NCBI GenBank assembly: GCA_039707465.1
Contig: CM077644.1
Coordinates: 80,223,375-80,287,374 of the forward strand
DNA from: Rhabdophis nuchalis
Taxonomy: Eukaryota; Chordata; Lepidosauria; Squamata; Natricidae
DNA: 64,000 bases
Reading direction: 5' to 3'
The stretch's first letter is position 1, and each line of letters begins with the position of its first letter. The position numbers and the translations under genes were made by a program. Below are positions 45,050 to 56,050 of this stretch, in pieces. The notes below the pieces were generated by a model that did no database searches, was not told where the DNA came from, and was given only the letters and a program-made list of their open reading frames with translations.

Positions 45050-47260
45050 ACTGAGAGAGGCAAAGTGAGTTTTTTTTTAAAGTGCTTGGCTTCAACAAAT
45101 CTACTGATTTTTCCCACCTTAAATCCACCTATTCAGGTAGAAGGGATCAGACATTATGAATATCATTGCTTCGAGCAAAGCAATGCTTCAAATGTATTAT
45201 GACAAAAAGTCCTTTTGAGAATTCTCACTACCTTCAGTGACCATTTCAGAAGGCTGCTCTAAACGTAACTAATCCTTTGAGTTCTGGTTTTCCATATAAC
45301 CCAATCTGTTTTGTGTCTTACTGCACAAAACAGTGCTGTGGGTAATGGAGACAGGTTAAGAAATCCTACCACAAGGGTATATTCAAACTGGTTTTACAGA
45401 GCAGGTTAAATCCCAAATCAGCGTTCACAAAATAAACTTTTTATTCACAGCTGCAAACACATAAACCATATTATGGTTTAGAATCATCAAAGCAACCAGG
45501 GAGACATAGTAAGACAACTATAATCTACCTAACCCTCTTTTAGCTTAGACTAGCATCTTGCCTGAATTGCCACCACATCTGTGCCTAAAGCATTAATCTC
45601 TGCAGGTTGGTGGTTTTACATCTATATTTCCCCCTTTTTAAATGCAGTGTTTAAATAGAGCTGGTCCCGAGGAATATCTATTTGGTTGCTAAGAGTCAAC
45701 ATCAACTCAATGGCACTTAATCAAATAAAGCTAGATAGGAACACAAATATAGTCCAAGTGAAACAACAATTTATCCATACTTGTAAAGCTCGAAGTTTCA
45801 TTGCTGGTAATATGAAGGTTGCCAAGGTCTTAAGAGGATTAATTGGTTACACAGCAGACTCAACTATCACACAGAGTAGAATAAAACCTAATTTTAAAGG
45901 ACTAAGTGTAGAAAATTGGTGTTTGTTACTTATGAATGTCCATTGAACACTGAGGTAATTCATTTAGATTTAGATCATTTGATGATATCATCATGTGAAT
46001 GTCATCAATTGCTCCCAAAATCTGGTCTATCCATGCATAGGCCATTGTACCAAGGTCTGGTAAATCAAGGTGTCATATATCTAATTAGACCTCTGATCTA
46101 AGTAAATTCTTTACTCATAAAAATATTGTTTCATATGCACGGCTAACATAATGAGTCCAGGTTTAAAAGCCCTTGCAGTAAAATATCCATAGATGTACTT
46201 AAATACATTGCAGATGTATCCCTATTTCTAGGTGTTAATGTTCATATCTTGTTTCCCAGACTGAATCACTGGTATATTTGGATCAAGCACATCTTATTCA
46301 ACAAAATACAAAATTGTATTTGTATCTTTAATATTGATGGGAAATTGTTCTTGCAATTGTCCTTGGCTGATACATTTTTTCCTTCAGGAATTAAAGTTTC
46401 TCCATTGATTGTTGTAGTTGGGAAGGTCAAAGTTCCAGAAATGACTACAGAAATTAAGAATATATTATTTATACAAACTTTTTACAAGTACAATACATAG
46501 TCTTGTGCTTTTTAAAAACCTAGTGATGTGGAAATGAGGTCATACTTTGTTTAATTAGCCACATTTATTATAGCACCATTTCTTGAGTTATTTATTCTAT
46601 TTCTCCATTTTCTTCACCAGAAAAGGGGGTTGCCACAGCTTTGGCATATGCAACAGTTTTAGTGTTTAAGCGTTTTAGTATTTGCTTTAGAAAGATAATT
46701 GCTATCTACTTTTAGTATACAACTAAAACACGGTTTAAAACTGCTAAAACAAATGAATAAAAAGCACCAGTGACTCAAAATAGACATCAGGATAGCAAGG
46801 TAAAGCAGTTTAAGTAACAACTAAAAACATGGAGCTGAATAAGCTAAACCATTGAAAAGAGAAATGCTAATTTTCCCCCCTAATGTGCTGCTGCATGAAA
46901 AGATCTAGATTCTAGCCATCATCAAATAGATCTAACCTTAGATCAACATTATTCTCAACAGCTTGTTTGCAATGAGAAGAATTCAACTGAAGGGCAGGTT
47001 GATATTAGTGAAGGCGTCTGACTAAGGCTTTTAGCATTAAAATAGTTGTTTAAGATGGGCTCAGAAACATGAGCCTTTGCTCATATTAAGACTGTCTTTG
47101 TTTTTAATTCTGCTTCATACCTAGTCAGGAATCTGGGTGCTTTTCCCATAGAAAGAGGCAGAGTGGGGAAAAATAATCTGTTGTAGTCTGTGGATTAAGG
47201 GAAATACAGTCATGGATGGTAAGGTAAACCTGTCTTATGCAGGTAGACTTTGACCAATAA
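45050..47260. other. Unique AT-rich sequence
   Basis: No gene or repeat boundaries recognised. Chance frames up to 86 codons. Confidence 0.4.
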
Positions 47261-47266
47261 ACACAA

Positions 47267-47634
47267 GTGATCCCCAAATTTCTGTTGTTAAACAAAACAA
47301 TTATTAAGTGAATTTTCCTCTATTTTATGGACTTTTTTTGTCCACATTTATTAAGTGAATCACTGTAGTTAAATTAGTAACATGGTTATTGAGTGAATCT
47401 GGCTGCCCCATTGATTTTGCCTGTAAAAGGTTGCAAAAAGTGATCACATGACCTTGGGAGACTGGAACCATCATAAGTATGAACCAGTTGCTAAGCATCT
47501 GGATATTAAGCATATGATTATGGGGATGCTACAAAGGTTGTAAGTGTGAAAACTGGTTATAAATAACTTTTCACTGCCGTTGTAACTTTGAACAATCACT
47601 AAATGAATTGTTGTAAGTAAGGACTATCTGTATG
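47267..47634. repeat. Non-autonomous TIR DNA transposon
   Basis: Complete copy of the family at 43875-44745. Internal landmarks: ttattaagtgaatcactgtagtt, gatcacatgaccttgggagactg and the end gttgtaagtaaggactatctgta. Subterminal parts are palindromic. No transposase frame. Possibly mariner/Tigger-related, not proven. Confidence 0.6.
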
Positions 47635-47829
47635 TTCTTCTCCATATTGGCTTGGTCCTAATTGAAATATGATTTACTACAATTTTTGATTCGCTCCCAC
47701 ATCTGCCACTATGAAGCAATATTGAGACCTCATAATTGGAGCGACTTAATTGCCTTTTGCTGATATACTGTATTAGAAATTCAGCTTGGCTGGCTTTTTA
47801 TTTTATTTTGATTTTTTATCTTTTTATTT

Positions 47830-48121
47830 TATTTTATTTATTTTATGATTTTATGATTTTATTATTTTATTTTATTTTATTTTATTTTATTTTATTTCAT
47901 TTCATTTATTTTATTTTATTATTTATTTTATTTTATTTTATTTTATTTTATTTTATTTTATTTTATTTTATTTTATTTTATTTTATTTTATTTTATTTTA
48001 TTTTATTTTATTTTATTTTATTTTATTTTATTTTATTTTATTTTATTTTATTTTATTTTATTTTATTTTATTTTATTTTATTATTTTATTTTATTTTATT
48101 TATTTTATTATTTTATTTTAT
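47830..48121. repeat. (TTTTA)n pentanucleotide array
   Basis: About 58 units of TTTTA with a few TTTA or TTTCA variants. The long frame of repeated FYFIL residues (47736-48275) is an artefact. Confidence 0.99.
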
Positions 48122-48251
48122 TGGAACTGAGAAATTATGGGAGAAGCTGAAATTTAAATATTTTGTTTGTCCTGAAAAAGACAGGCAGACATCCAACAGC
48201 ATCATTATCCAATGTGAATTTTCAGATCCTTTCTGCTTATTACCAAAAACT

Positions 48252-48703
48252 GTTTTTATTTATTTATTTTATTAAATTTATACCCCGCCCTTCTAAAAAA
48301 GGACCCAGGGCGGCGCACAGGCATCATTAAAATCATACAAAATACAAAAATACGAAATTATTAAAAACTAATTAAATATTCCCTGTGCTAAAATTAATAA
48401 GACTCTAAAATTTAAAATTATCCCTATAAAAGTCAGAAACGGGGTTTATGTTAGGCCGGCTTGTTGAAATAAATAGGTTTTAAGACGTTGGCGGAAAAGG
48501 CGGAGGTCCACGATGGTGCGTAGATCGGGGGGAAGGTCGTTCCAGCGGGCAGGGCCCGCCACAGAGAAGGCTCTTCCCCTGGGCACCGCCAACCGGCATT
48601 GCCCAGCCGACAGTACCCTGAGAAGGCCCTCTCTGTGGGAGCGGATCGGTCGAAGGGATGTATGGGGCAGGAGGCGGTCGCGAATATAGCTAGGCCCCGA
48701 GTT
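48252..48703 (-). mobile_element. L2 LINE, 5'-truncated, second subfamily
   Basis: Minus orientation: 3' UTR (taccccgcccttctaaaaaaggacccagggcggcgcacagg) and an open C-terminal ORF2 part reading LNSGPSYIRDRLLPHTSLRP..FRQRLKTYLFQQAGLT. It aligns to the L2 ORFs at 29.7 and 35 kb, but with consistent differences (LRTIVDLRLFRQRL), suggesting a separate subfamily. Confidence 0.9.
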
Positions 48704-48877
48704 TAACAGGAGATTTTTGTATCCAACAGCTTTCAAACAACTGATCATTGAAATCAGAGATGAACATCCATTTACATGCCTCCAGCGCCCTAAAGTATTG
48801 CATCTGAATTTCAGCAGTTCATTTTCATTTTTTAAAATTTTTTTCTTTAAAGTATAAATAAGATGGTAGATCTATGG

Positions 48878-49246
48878 CCCTGATGGCGAACCTACGGCGT
48901 GTGTGCCACAGGTGGCACACAGAGCTCTCTCTGCAGGCGACCTGACATGAGTCGTCACCCCAGCTCAGGTCCACTGTGCATGTGCGCATGCCTCCTGCTG
49001 GCCAACTGATTTTTGGGTCTCTGCCATGCATGCATGGGGCTATGGGGGTAAGCATGCGCAAGGGGCAGAGGCAGCATGTGGGGTTGTGGTGCCCCATCCC
49101 CCGCATCCCATTTTTGGTCACAGATGGCTGCAGGGAGACCTACTAGACTCAAAACAGGGTGGGAGAGCACAGGGGTGTCACACCTGCATTGCATTATGGG
49201 AGTGCATGCTTTTGGCATGTGATGACAAAAAGATTAGCCATCACTG
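48878..49246. mobile_element. Non-autonomous hAT element
   Basis: Ends CCCTGATGGCGAACC and (inverted) CAGTGATGGCTAATC, with an 8-bp duplication atctatgg/acctatgg (7 of 8). 369 bp, with palindromic gccacaggtggc near the left end. No transposase; 73-98-codon frames are compositional. Confidence 0.85.
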
Positions 49247-49254
49247 ACCTATGG

Positions 49255-50701
49255 GAAGCAAACTGCACTTTTTTCACCTTCTCTCTTCAAAGCTCTGACT
49301 TTGCTGTTGAGATTCAGTCATATTTTGGGCTGCTTCAGAGTGTTTTTAAGTTGGGCTTAAAAGAACAGTCTGCCTCTCATTTTTATCCTTAAAGATCTTG
49401 AAACTTTCCTCAAATGACCACAGTAATGTCCCAAACCTGCCAATTCCTATAATTTGTGTATCTCATTGGGAAGTCATCTGCAGTTCTCCAAGTGGTGAAA
49501 AGGATGCAGTTGCAGCCTCATCTCTTTAAAGTAAGTGCAATCAAATTTTTACACTTTTAATGCTCTTTGTGGGGACTTTGAATAGGACATGTATATGCCT
49601 CAAGAGTAACTCACCTTTGAATGAAGTTTCCTCAGTTTTATTTCATAAGCCATAGTAACAGTTTGTAAGCAAACACCACTGTTGATTTATAGGAAAAGTG
49701 GAAATTTGCCTAATTTTAATTAACTTATTAATAAGTAATTAGAGACTTTTGTAAGCTATGGATTAACTATAGCCAGAATTATTAATTGCGCCTTTGTTTG
49801 CCATAATAGCATTTATTTAATACCTGCCAGTGAGATTCAGAGGAGGGTCGATCGCAAACACTCCATAGGCTTGATCACAAATATCTCCTATATAGATTAA
49901 TTAATCTTTGACACTCAGCTAATTGCAAGCACACCTGTTACTGGAATCAAGGAAGGTGATGTGAAATTTATCTTAAGCAATGGTTAGGAATGGCATCCAG
50001 AGAAGAATCCAGAGATGAGCAAAGTTTATCTCTAGCATAGTAAAAACAAAAAGGGTAGAATAGTCAATTTTTATGATGATAAATAGGATTAACTAATTAA
50101 TAGAGAATAATGGGGTGTCTTTGCTTTGTGCTCATGTGTAACTATTGAAAAACTTAGTAACCAATCGGCAATTTTCTTTTGTTTCTTGGGGTAAATTGTA
50201 TAAAAATAGCTGTACCTGATTTCTGGTGCACTCCTTAGCTGTGAAAACTAGAGGTGTCCTCTTCTGCTTCTATACAGAAATAAAACTTTTGGCTTTCCCT
50301 GATCCTAAAATTGACTTTCTGTACCTACCTAGCCAGTCTTCTCATCTAAAGAATTATATATGCAGTTGGACAGTCTCTCAGAAGCAATCAAGCAATTTAA
50401 GTTGGGATGGATAAATTATTTAGTGAAGAATTATTAAAGATTTTTTAACCCAGCCATTATTTTATAAAGAACAGAAGCAGTGAGCATATCTAATACTCCT
50501 TCTTGCTGTTTTATTCACAAAAACAACCCTTAGGTTTTTATGCCTAAGGTGGGACTAGAACTTACTACCTCCAAGTTTCTAGCCTGGTGTGTTAATCACT
50601 AGACTAGACCAATTTGAGTCTCAATGTTTGCTGCTTCTTTTTTCTGAAGCACATAAATATTTCTTTCAGCATCTGTTTGTGAAGCTTTAAGTAACCTGTC
50701 C
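49255..50701. other. Unique AT-rich sequence; candidate conserved noncoding stretch
   Basis: No gene. The part at about 49690-49960 is rich in TAAT/ATTA words and has a non-repeat, low-CpG texture of the type seen in deeply conserved enhancers. That cannot be tested here. Confidence 0.3.
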
Positions 50702-50971
50702 TGTTAAGTCCTCAGGTCTACAACCGTGCCAGCAAGTCTGGTGAACTCTGAGTCACCACATTCCGGAACGGAGCCGGCTGGAGACTGTCTAGAAAACAGA
50801 TACAATGTTGCAGCTAGCTTGTTGCAAGGGTTCCTGTCTGAAAGCCTATATAAAGGGCTGTCAGACGGGGAAGCCTTGCCAGTAGTGATTCTTGTGCATT
50901 GTAAATAGTTGCTGAATAAATGTTCCTGTTGATTGACCATGCCTGAGTCGGACTCCTTTGTCAATCTAACA
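50702..50971 (+). mobile_element. Solo LTR, diverged Gypsy subfamily
   Basis: 270 bp starting TGTTAAGTCC and ending CAATCTAACA, with perfect 5-bp duplications TGTCC (50697-50701 and 50972-50976). It shares gagtcaccacattccgga, a TATATAAAG box, TGAATAAATG and ccatgcctgagtcgga with the LTR at 3537-3834, but is clearly diverged and shorter. It therefore belongs to a sister subfamily. Confidence 0.92.
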
Positions 50972-50976
50972 TGTCC

Positions 50977-52310
50977 AAAGATAGATGTTTTTTTCTATGC
51001 ATTTGTATATTACTAGCTGGATACTCATGCTTCATGACAAAACTATGTGATTGGGCTATGCAGGAAAAATTCAGTTCACAAGCCATTGCTCAGTGGTGAT
51101 TGAAACCATAAAGAAATATTGCTCCCACTGCCTTGAGTCTTGAATCAATTCCATAGGTGGAAGGTGTAGAGATTTTGGGGAGGTACCAATATTTAGTACT
51201 GTAAGGAGGCCCAGACTTCTCCTGAGTAAAGGAGTGGAATGTCTGCCAGCTTGAAGTGAGGTAACAGAATGTGAGGCAACTGGAAGTTGGAACACAGTTC
51301 TTTTCAGGTGGGGAGGGGGAGTAGAACTCCTTAGCATCAGAGCATGTTAATTATGGTATAAGAAATACTAATAATCTGATGGTCATTTTGAAAAATCCTT
51401 TCTTAGCGAGCACCTGGAAGCCAGTAAGAACATATGTGCATTTATAAGCTTTACGGTTTGGGAGATTTTGTGATAAGTGAGTGGTATTTGCCTTTTATAA
51501 ACTGTATGTATGTATGTATGCATGTATGTATGTATGTATTCTGCATGTATATATATTCTGTGCATTTCTAAATTAACATCAAAGAGGGGTATTAAATACA
51601 ATTAAAAATAAAATTAATGTACAATCTATTTGGTTAGCAGCAAAATTTGACATGAGTAAAACAGCTTACTTACCAGTGGAAAGATCATCTCTTATAGTTA
51701 TATCATGGAGTAAAAAGAAAAAGAAAAGGCTTTTTCTGAAGCAGATAACTTCTTACGAATCTAGGCAGGTGCTAGATAGGAGCCATTTACTTGTCTCACC
51801 CAGAGACATTTCTAACCTACATTTCTAAGGCCCAGACTAAGCTGGCTGTTGCTGTGCCATTTACTGATTGGGCATTCAGCAGCAAGCCATTAACCTATTT
51901 TGGCATCTATTAATCCTGATGCACGTTTTTGTGAAAACAATTTTCCCAGTGCATACATTTTTGTAGACAATTTCCCCTAATGTGTGTAGTCATTACTCAA
52001 TCGGAGAACTGCCTTGCAAAATTCAGAGAACCACAGAGCCTGAAAGGGAAATTGCACATAGGGTTTTTACTTTGTCCTTTGGAAAGTGTGGACTAAGTTG
52101 GAGTGCATTAATACATAAAGCAGCTATATTTTTTTCCTCCCCCTTTCCTTTCACTCCTATGCCTATGCTGAGGGGGAGCATTTCCCCGTTATATGGTTCA
52201 AACAGAGCTCTGTCAGGTTCCTTATCATTGTAAAAAGGTATGGAAGAGATACTAGTTGCTTATTTTGCAAGTGCAAAGAAAGAGCATGAAAATATTTGGC
52301 TTGCCTTATT
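50977..52310. other. Unique sequence with a (TATG)n run
   Basis: A (GTAT)n microsatellite at 51504-51540. No gene. Confidence 0.4.
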
Positions 52311-52313
52311 CCA

Positions 52314-52610
52314 AGGATGGGCAACTATGGCTCCTTTATGACTTTAACTTCCAGAATTCCTGAACCGGCATGCCACCTCAGGAATGCTTCAAGCTGAAAT
52401 CCACACATTATGTAGGGCAGAGGTGGGTTCCTGCCAGTTCTAACCTCTTCTATAGAAGAGGTTCCACAAATCTACAGTGCCGTTTAGAACTGGTTCCAGC
52501 TCCATCCCCCTGCCTGTCTGCCCTTCATCAAGATGAAGAGCAAGAGAAGGAATTCTGGGAGTTGAAGTCCACAAGTGTTAAAGCTGTCAAGTTTGAACAC
52601 CCCTGGGTTT
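52314..52610. repeat. Decayed hAT-like foldback elements, nested
   Basis: The left part gggcaactatggctcctttatgactttaacttccagaattc and right part aattctgggagttgaagtccacaagtgttaaag..gaacacccctg are the two arms of a 2468-type foldback element. The centre (cagaggtgggttcctgccagttct, 52419 on) looks like a different hAT-type insertion. Confidence 0.5.
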
Positions 52611-52733
52611 TTTTCTAAAGGGTTAGGGGTGCAAGCTTTAAGACTTGCATGCTTCAAATGCCAGAGTTTCTCAGCCAACATTTTGGTTGCTAAGCAAGAG
52701 CATTAAGTGAGTTTCACCACATTTTACAAGTTG

Positions 52734-52842
52734 GCCACGCCCAGTCACATGACTGCCAAGCCACTCCCACTCAGTCACATGGCTGGCAAGCCACTCCCAC
52801 CCAGTCACATGCCCAGCAAGCCACTTCCACCCAATCACACCC
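52734..52842. repeat. ~31-bp minisatellite, about 3.5 copies
   Basis: Repeated unit like gccactcccactcagtcacatggctggcaa with small variants. Probably internal to a DNA-transposon repeat, since a related cccacccagtcacatgacc motif recurs at 58062-58090. Confidence 0.75.
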
Positions 52843-53024
52843 AAACTATTTAGTACAACAGTGGTCTGCAGAAAAAAGTATTTGCATTTTTTAATATTGC
52901 ACTAAATCAGGGGTCCTCAAACTACGGCCCCTGGGCCGCTTATGTGCAATGAATACAATACAATAGCAGAGTTGGAAGGGACCTTGTAGGTCTTCTAGTC
53001 CAACCCCCTGCATGGGCAGGAATC

Positions 53025-55892
53025 TTATACCATTTCAGACAAATGGCTGTCTAACATCTTTTTAAAGACTTCCAGGGTTGGGGCATTCACAACTGCTGGA
53101 GGCAAGCTGTTCCAGAGGTTAATTGTTCTTACTGTTAGGAAATTTCTCCTTAGTTCTAAGTTGCTTCTCTCCTTGGTTAGTTTCCACCCATTGCTCCTTG
53201 TCCTGCCCCCAGGTGTCTTGGAGAAAAGTTTGACTCCCTCTTCTTTGTGGCACCCTCTGAGATATCGGAACACTGCTATCATGTCTCCCCTGGTCCTTCT
53301 CTTCATCAAACTAGACATACCCAGTTCCTGCAGCCGTTCTTCATATGTCTTAGTCTCCAGTCCTCTAATCATCTTGGTTGCTCTTCTTTGCACTCTTTCC
53401 AGAGTCTCCACGTCTTTTCTACATCGTGGCGACCAAAACTGTATGCAGTATTCCAAGTGTGGCCTTACCAAGGCACTATACAGTGGCATTAACACTTCAC
53501 GCGATCTAGATTCTATCCCTCTGTTGATGCAGCCTAGAACTGTGTTGGCTTTTTTGGCAGCTGCTGCACACTGCTGGCTCATATTTAAATGGTTGTCCAC
53601 TAGGATTCCGAGATCCCTCTCACAGTTGCTACTATTGAGCAAGGTACCACCTATACTGTACTTGTGCATTTGGTTTTTCTTGCCTATATGTAGGACCTTA
53701 CTTTTTTCACAATTGAATTTCATTTTATTAGACAGTGCCCAATGTTCAAGTTTGTCTAGATCCTTCTGTATCTTAAGCCTATCTTCTGGAGTGTTGGCTA
53801 TTCCTGCCAGCTTGGTGTCGTCTGCGAATTTGATGAGTTCCCCATTTATCCCCTCATCCAAATCGTTGATGAAGATGTTAAAGAGTACTGGGCCTAAAAC
53901 AGAGCCTTGGGGGACTCCACTGCATACTTCCTTCCATGTAGATGCAGTTCCATTGAGGACTACACGTTGAGTGCGGTTGGTCAGCCAGTTACGAATCCAT
54001 TTGGTGGTGGTGCTGTCTAACCCACAATTTTCTACTTTATCTAATAGTAGGTTATGGTCTACTTTATCAAATGCCTTACTGAAGTCCAGGTAAATTATAT
54101 CAACAGCATTCCTCTGGTCCACTGATTTTGTTACTTTGTCAAAGAATGCAATTAGATTCGTCTGGCATGATCTGTTTTTGACAAACCCATGTTGGCTTTT
54201 GGCTATTACTTTGTTTGCTTCTAGGTGTTCACTTATTTGTTGTTTAATTATCTTTTCCAGAATCTTTCCTGGTATTGAGGTCAGGCTGATGGGTCTATAG
54301 TTTCCTGGATCTGTTTTTTTTCCTTTTTTGAAGATGGGAACCACATCTGCTCTTTTCCAGTCTTCTGGCAGTTCCCCGGTGCTCCAGGATCTCTGAAAGA
54401 TATAGTTCAGTGGTTCTGAGATCTCGTCTGCCAGTTCCTTCAGAACCCTGGGGTGTAATCCATCCGGTCCTGGTGATTTGAACTCGTCCAGGGCAGACAG
54501 GTGCTCACTTACCATTTTCTTCTCTATTTCAACTTGTGTTCCTAATCTGATATTTGTGGTGCTGTTTTTGATTGATTGGACTGTTTTATCCCTTTGTGTA
54601 AAGACAGATGCAAAGAAAGAGTTAAATAGTTCTGCTTTCTCCCTGTTGCTTATCATCTTCTTGCCATTTTCTCCCAGCAGTGGACCAATTGTTTCCTTAA
54701 CTTTTTTCTTATTTTTAACATGTTGGAAGAAGCTTTTTTTGTTATTTTTTACTTTTTTGGCAAGCCTTTCTTCATTGTGAGCCTTAGCTTTCCTCACTTC
54801 ATCTTTACAGGCTCGGGCTATTTGCTGATATTTTGCCTTGGTTATGTCCCCCTTTTTCCACTTTTTATATTTATCCTTTTTGTCTTTCAATTTGTCAGAG
54901 AGTTCTTTATGCAGCCATGCTGGTTTCTTTTGGGAACTGTTATTTTTCTTCTTCATTGGTATTGCGCTGGACTGGGCTTTTATAATCTCATTTTTCAAAA
55001 TTTCCCAAGCTTCTTGAGTTGTTTTCCCCTTGAGGATTCTCATCCATGGAATCCTTCCCAAGCTCTCTCTGAGTTTGTTGAAATTAGCTCTCTTGAAGTC
55101 TAAGACTCTAGTTTGACTTTGTTCAACTACTTTTGTTTGCATAATGTTGAATTCCAGTATTTCATGATCGCTTGCCCCCAAAGTTCCTGTAGCTTCTACA
55201 CCTTCTATCATTTCCTCTCTGTTAGTGAGAATTAAGTCCAATATTGCTGATCCCCTTGTTCCCTTCTCTACCTTTTGGGAAACAAAGTTGTCTGCTAGGT
55301 TTGTTAGGAACCTGTTGGATCTTCCACTTGGTGCAGAGTTTGTTTCCCAATTGATGTCAGGGTAGTTAAAATCTCCCATTACTATTGCAGTGTGCTTCCT
55401 ACATACCTTAGTTAGCTGGTTAGCAAAAAGTACATCCACTTCCTCTGCTTGGTTGGGTGGCCTGTAGTATAGACCTATGACAATATCATTCCCCCCCCAA
55501 CCTTTAATATTGACCCAAATACATTCAAGATAGTTCTCATCATTGTTGTGCTCTATTTCTGTAGAGATGTAATTATTTCTTATATATAGTGCAACTCCAC
55601 CTCCTCTTTTATTTGGTCTATTTCTTTTAAATAATTTAAATCCTTCTAGCTGTATGTTCCATTTGTGGGTTTCATCCCACCAAGTTTCTGTAATGGCAAC
55701 AATATCGTATCTGCCCTCATTTACTTGAATTTCTAATTCACCCTGTTTATTCCTCATACTCTGTGCATTGGTGTATAGACATTTGAGTCCATTTTGATTG
55801 ACCCTGTGTTTTCTGTCTACGAAACCTGTGTTATGCCTGACTATGGTTCTCTTTGCCCCTATTTCTTTGCCACTTGTATGGTTCATGTACAT
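53025..55892 (-). CDS. CR1 ORF2: AP endonuclease-reverse transcriptase
   Basis: 955 codons. The enzyme makes the first-strand nick and primes cDNA from it. The endonuclease is at about 36-250: N42 (YTNAQS), E69 (ITETWW), D174/N176 (MGDFN) and S241-D242-H243. A Lys-rich linker (315-405) follows. The RT is at about 470-740: GPDGLHP, NYRPISLTS (531-539), HGFVKNRSC, YLDFSKAFD (D603), SGVPQGSVLGP (658-668) and FADD (689-692). The C-terminal domain has a CINRGIESRSRE, WSPRCRKDVETLERVQRRA and SLPPAVVNAP order. It ends SHLSEMV. No break is seen, so it is probably active. The start is the first in-frame methionine; a slightly different start is possible. Confidence 0.93.
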   Translation of the reverse strand: MYMNHTSGKEIGAKRTIVRHNTGFVDRKHRVNQNGLKCLYTNAQSMRNKQGELEIQVNEGRYDIVAITETWWDETHKWNIQLEGFKLFKRNRPNKRGGGVALYIRNNYISTEIEHNNDENYLECIWVNIKGWGGNDIVIGLYYRPPNQAEEVDVLFANQLTKVCRKHTAIVMGDFNYPDINWETNSAPSGRSNRFLTNLADNFVSQKVEKGTRGSAILDLILTNREEMIEGVEATGTLGASDHEILEFNIMQTKVVEQSQTRVLDFKRANFNKLRESLGRIPWMRILKGKTTQEAWEILKNEIIKAQSSAIPMKKKNNSSQKKPAWLHKELSDKLKDKKDKYKKWKKGDITKAKYQQIARACKDEVRKAKAHNEERLAKKVKNNKKSFFQHVKNKKKVKETIGPLLGENGKKMISNREKAELFNSFFASVFTQRDKTVQSIKNSTTNIRLGTQVEIEKKMVSEHLSALDEFKSPGPDGLHPRVLKELADEISEPLNYIFQRSWSTGELPEDWKRADVVPIFKKGKKTDPGNYRPISLTSIPGKILEKIIKQQISEHLEANKVIAKSQHGFVKNRSCQTNLIAFFDKVTKSVDQRNAVDIIYLDFSKAFDKVDHNLLLDKVENCGLDSTTTKWIRNWLTNRTQRVVLNGTASTWKEVCSGVPQGSVLGPVLFNIFINDLDEGINGELIKFADDTKLAGIANTPEDRLKIQKDLDKLEHWALSNKMKFNCEKSKVLHIGKKNQMHKYSIGGTLLNSSNCERDLGILVDNHLNMSQQCAAAAKKANTVLGCINRGIESRSREVLMPLYSALVRPHLEYCIQFWSPRCRKDVETLERVQRRATKMIRGLETKTYEERLQELGMSSLMKRRTRGDMIAVFRYLRGCHKEEGVKLFSKTPGGRTRSNGWKLTKERSNLELRRNFLTVRTINLWNSLPPAVVNAPTLEVFKKMLDSHLSEMV

Positions 55893-56050
55893 GGTATGGC
55901 ACCCACTGTTAATTGTTTGGTTTTGCTTGACAGCAGTGTTGATAATATTACCTGCACAATTATCTATGTTACACGCACTGATAACCCTATGAATTTTAGT
56001 TTGCTGGGGACAGAAATATTCTTTATCTATTGATTCTCTGTCCCCACTAT

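Noticed and set aside
47736..48275. 179-codon Phe/Leu/Ile-rich frame resembling a membrane protein
   Set aside because: Translation of (TTTTA)n; the hydrophobic pattern is an artefact.
53161..53970. 269-codon plus-strand frame with a leader-like N terminus (also at 59344-60153)
   Set aside because: Antisense shadow of CR1 ORF2; duplicated only because the CR1 is.
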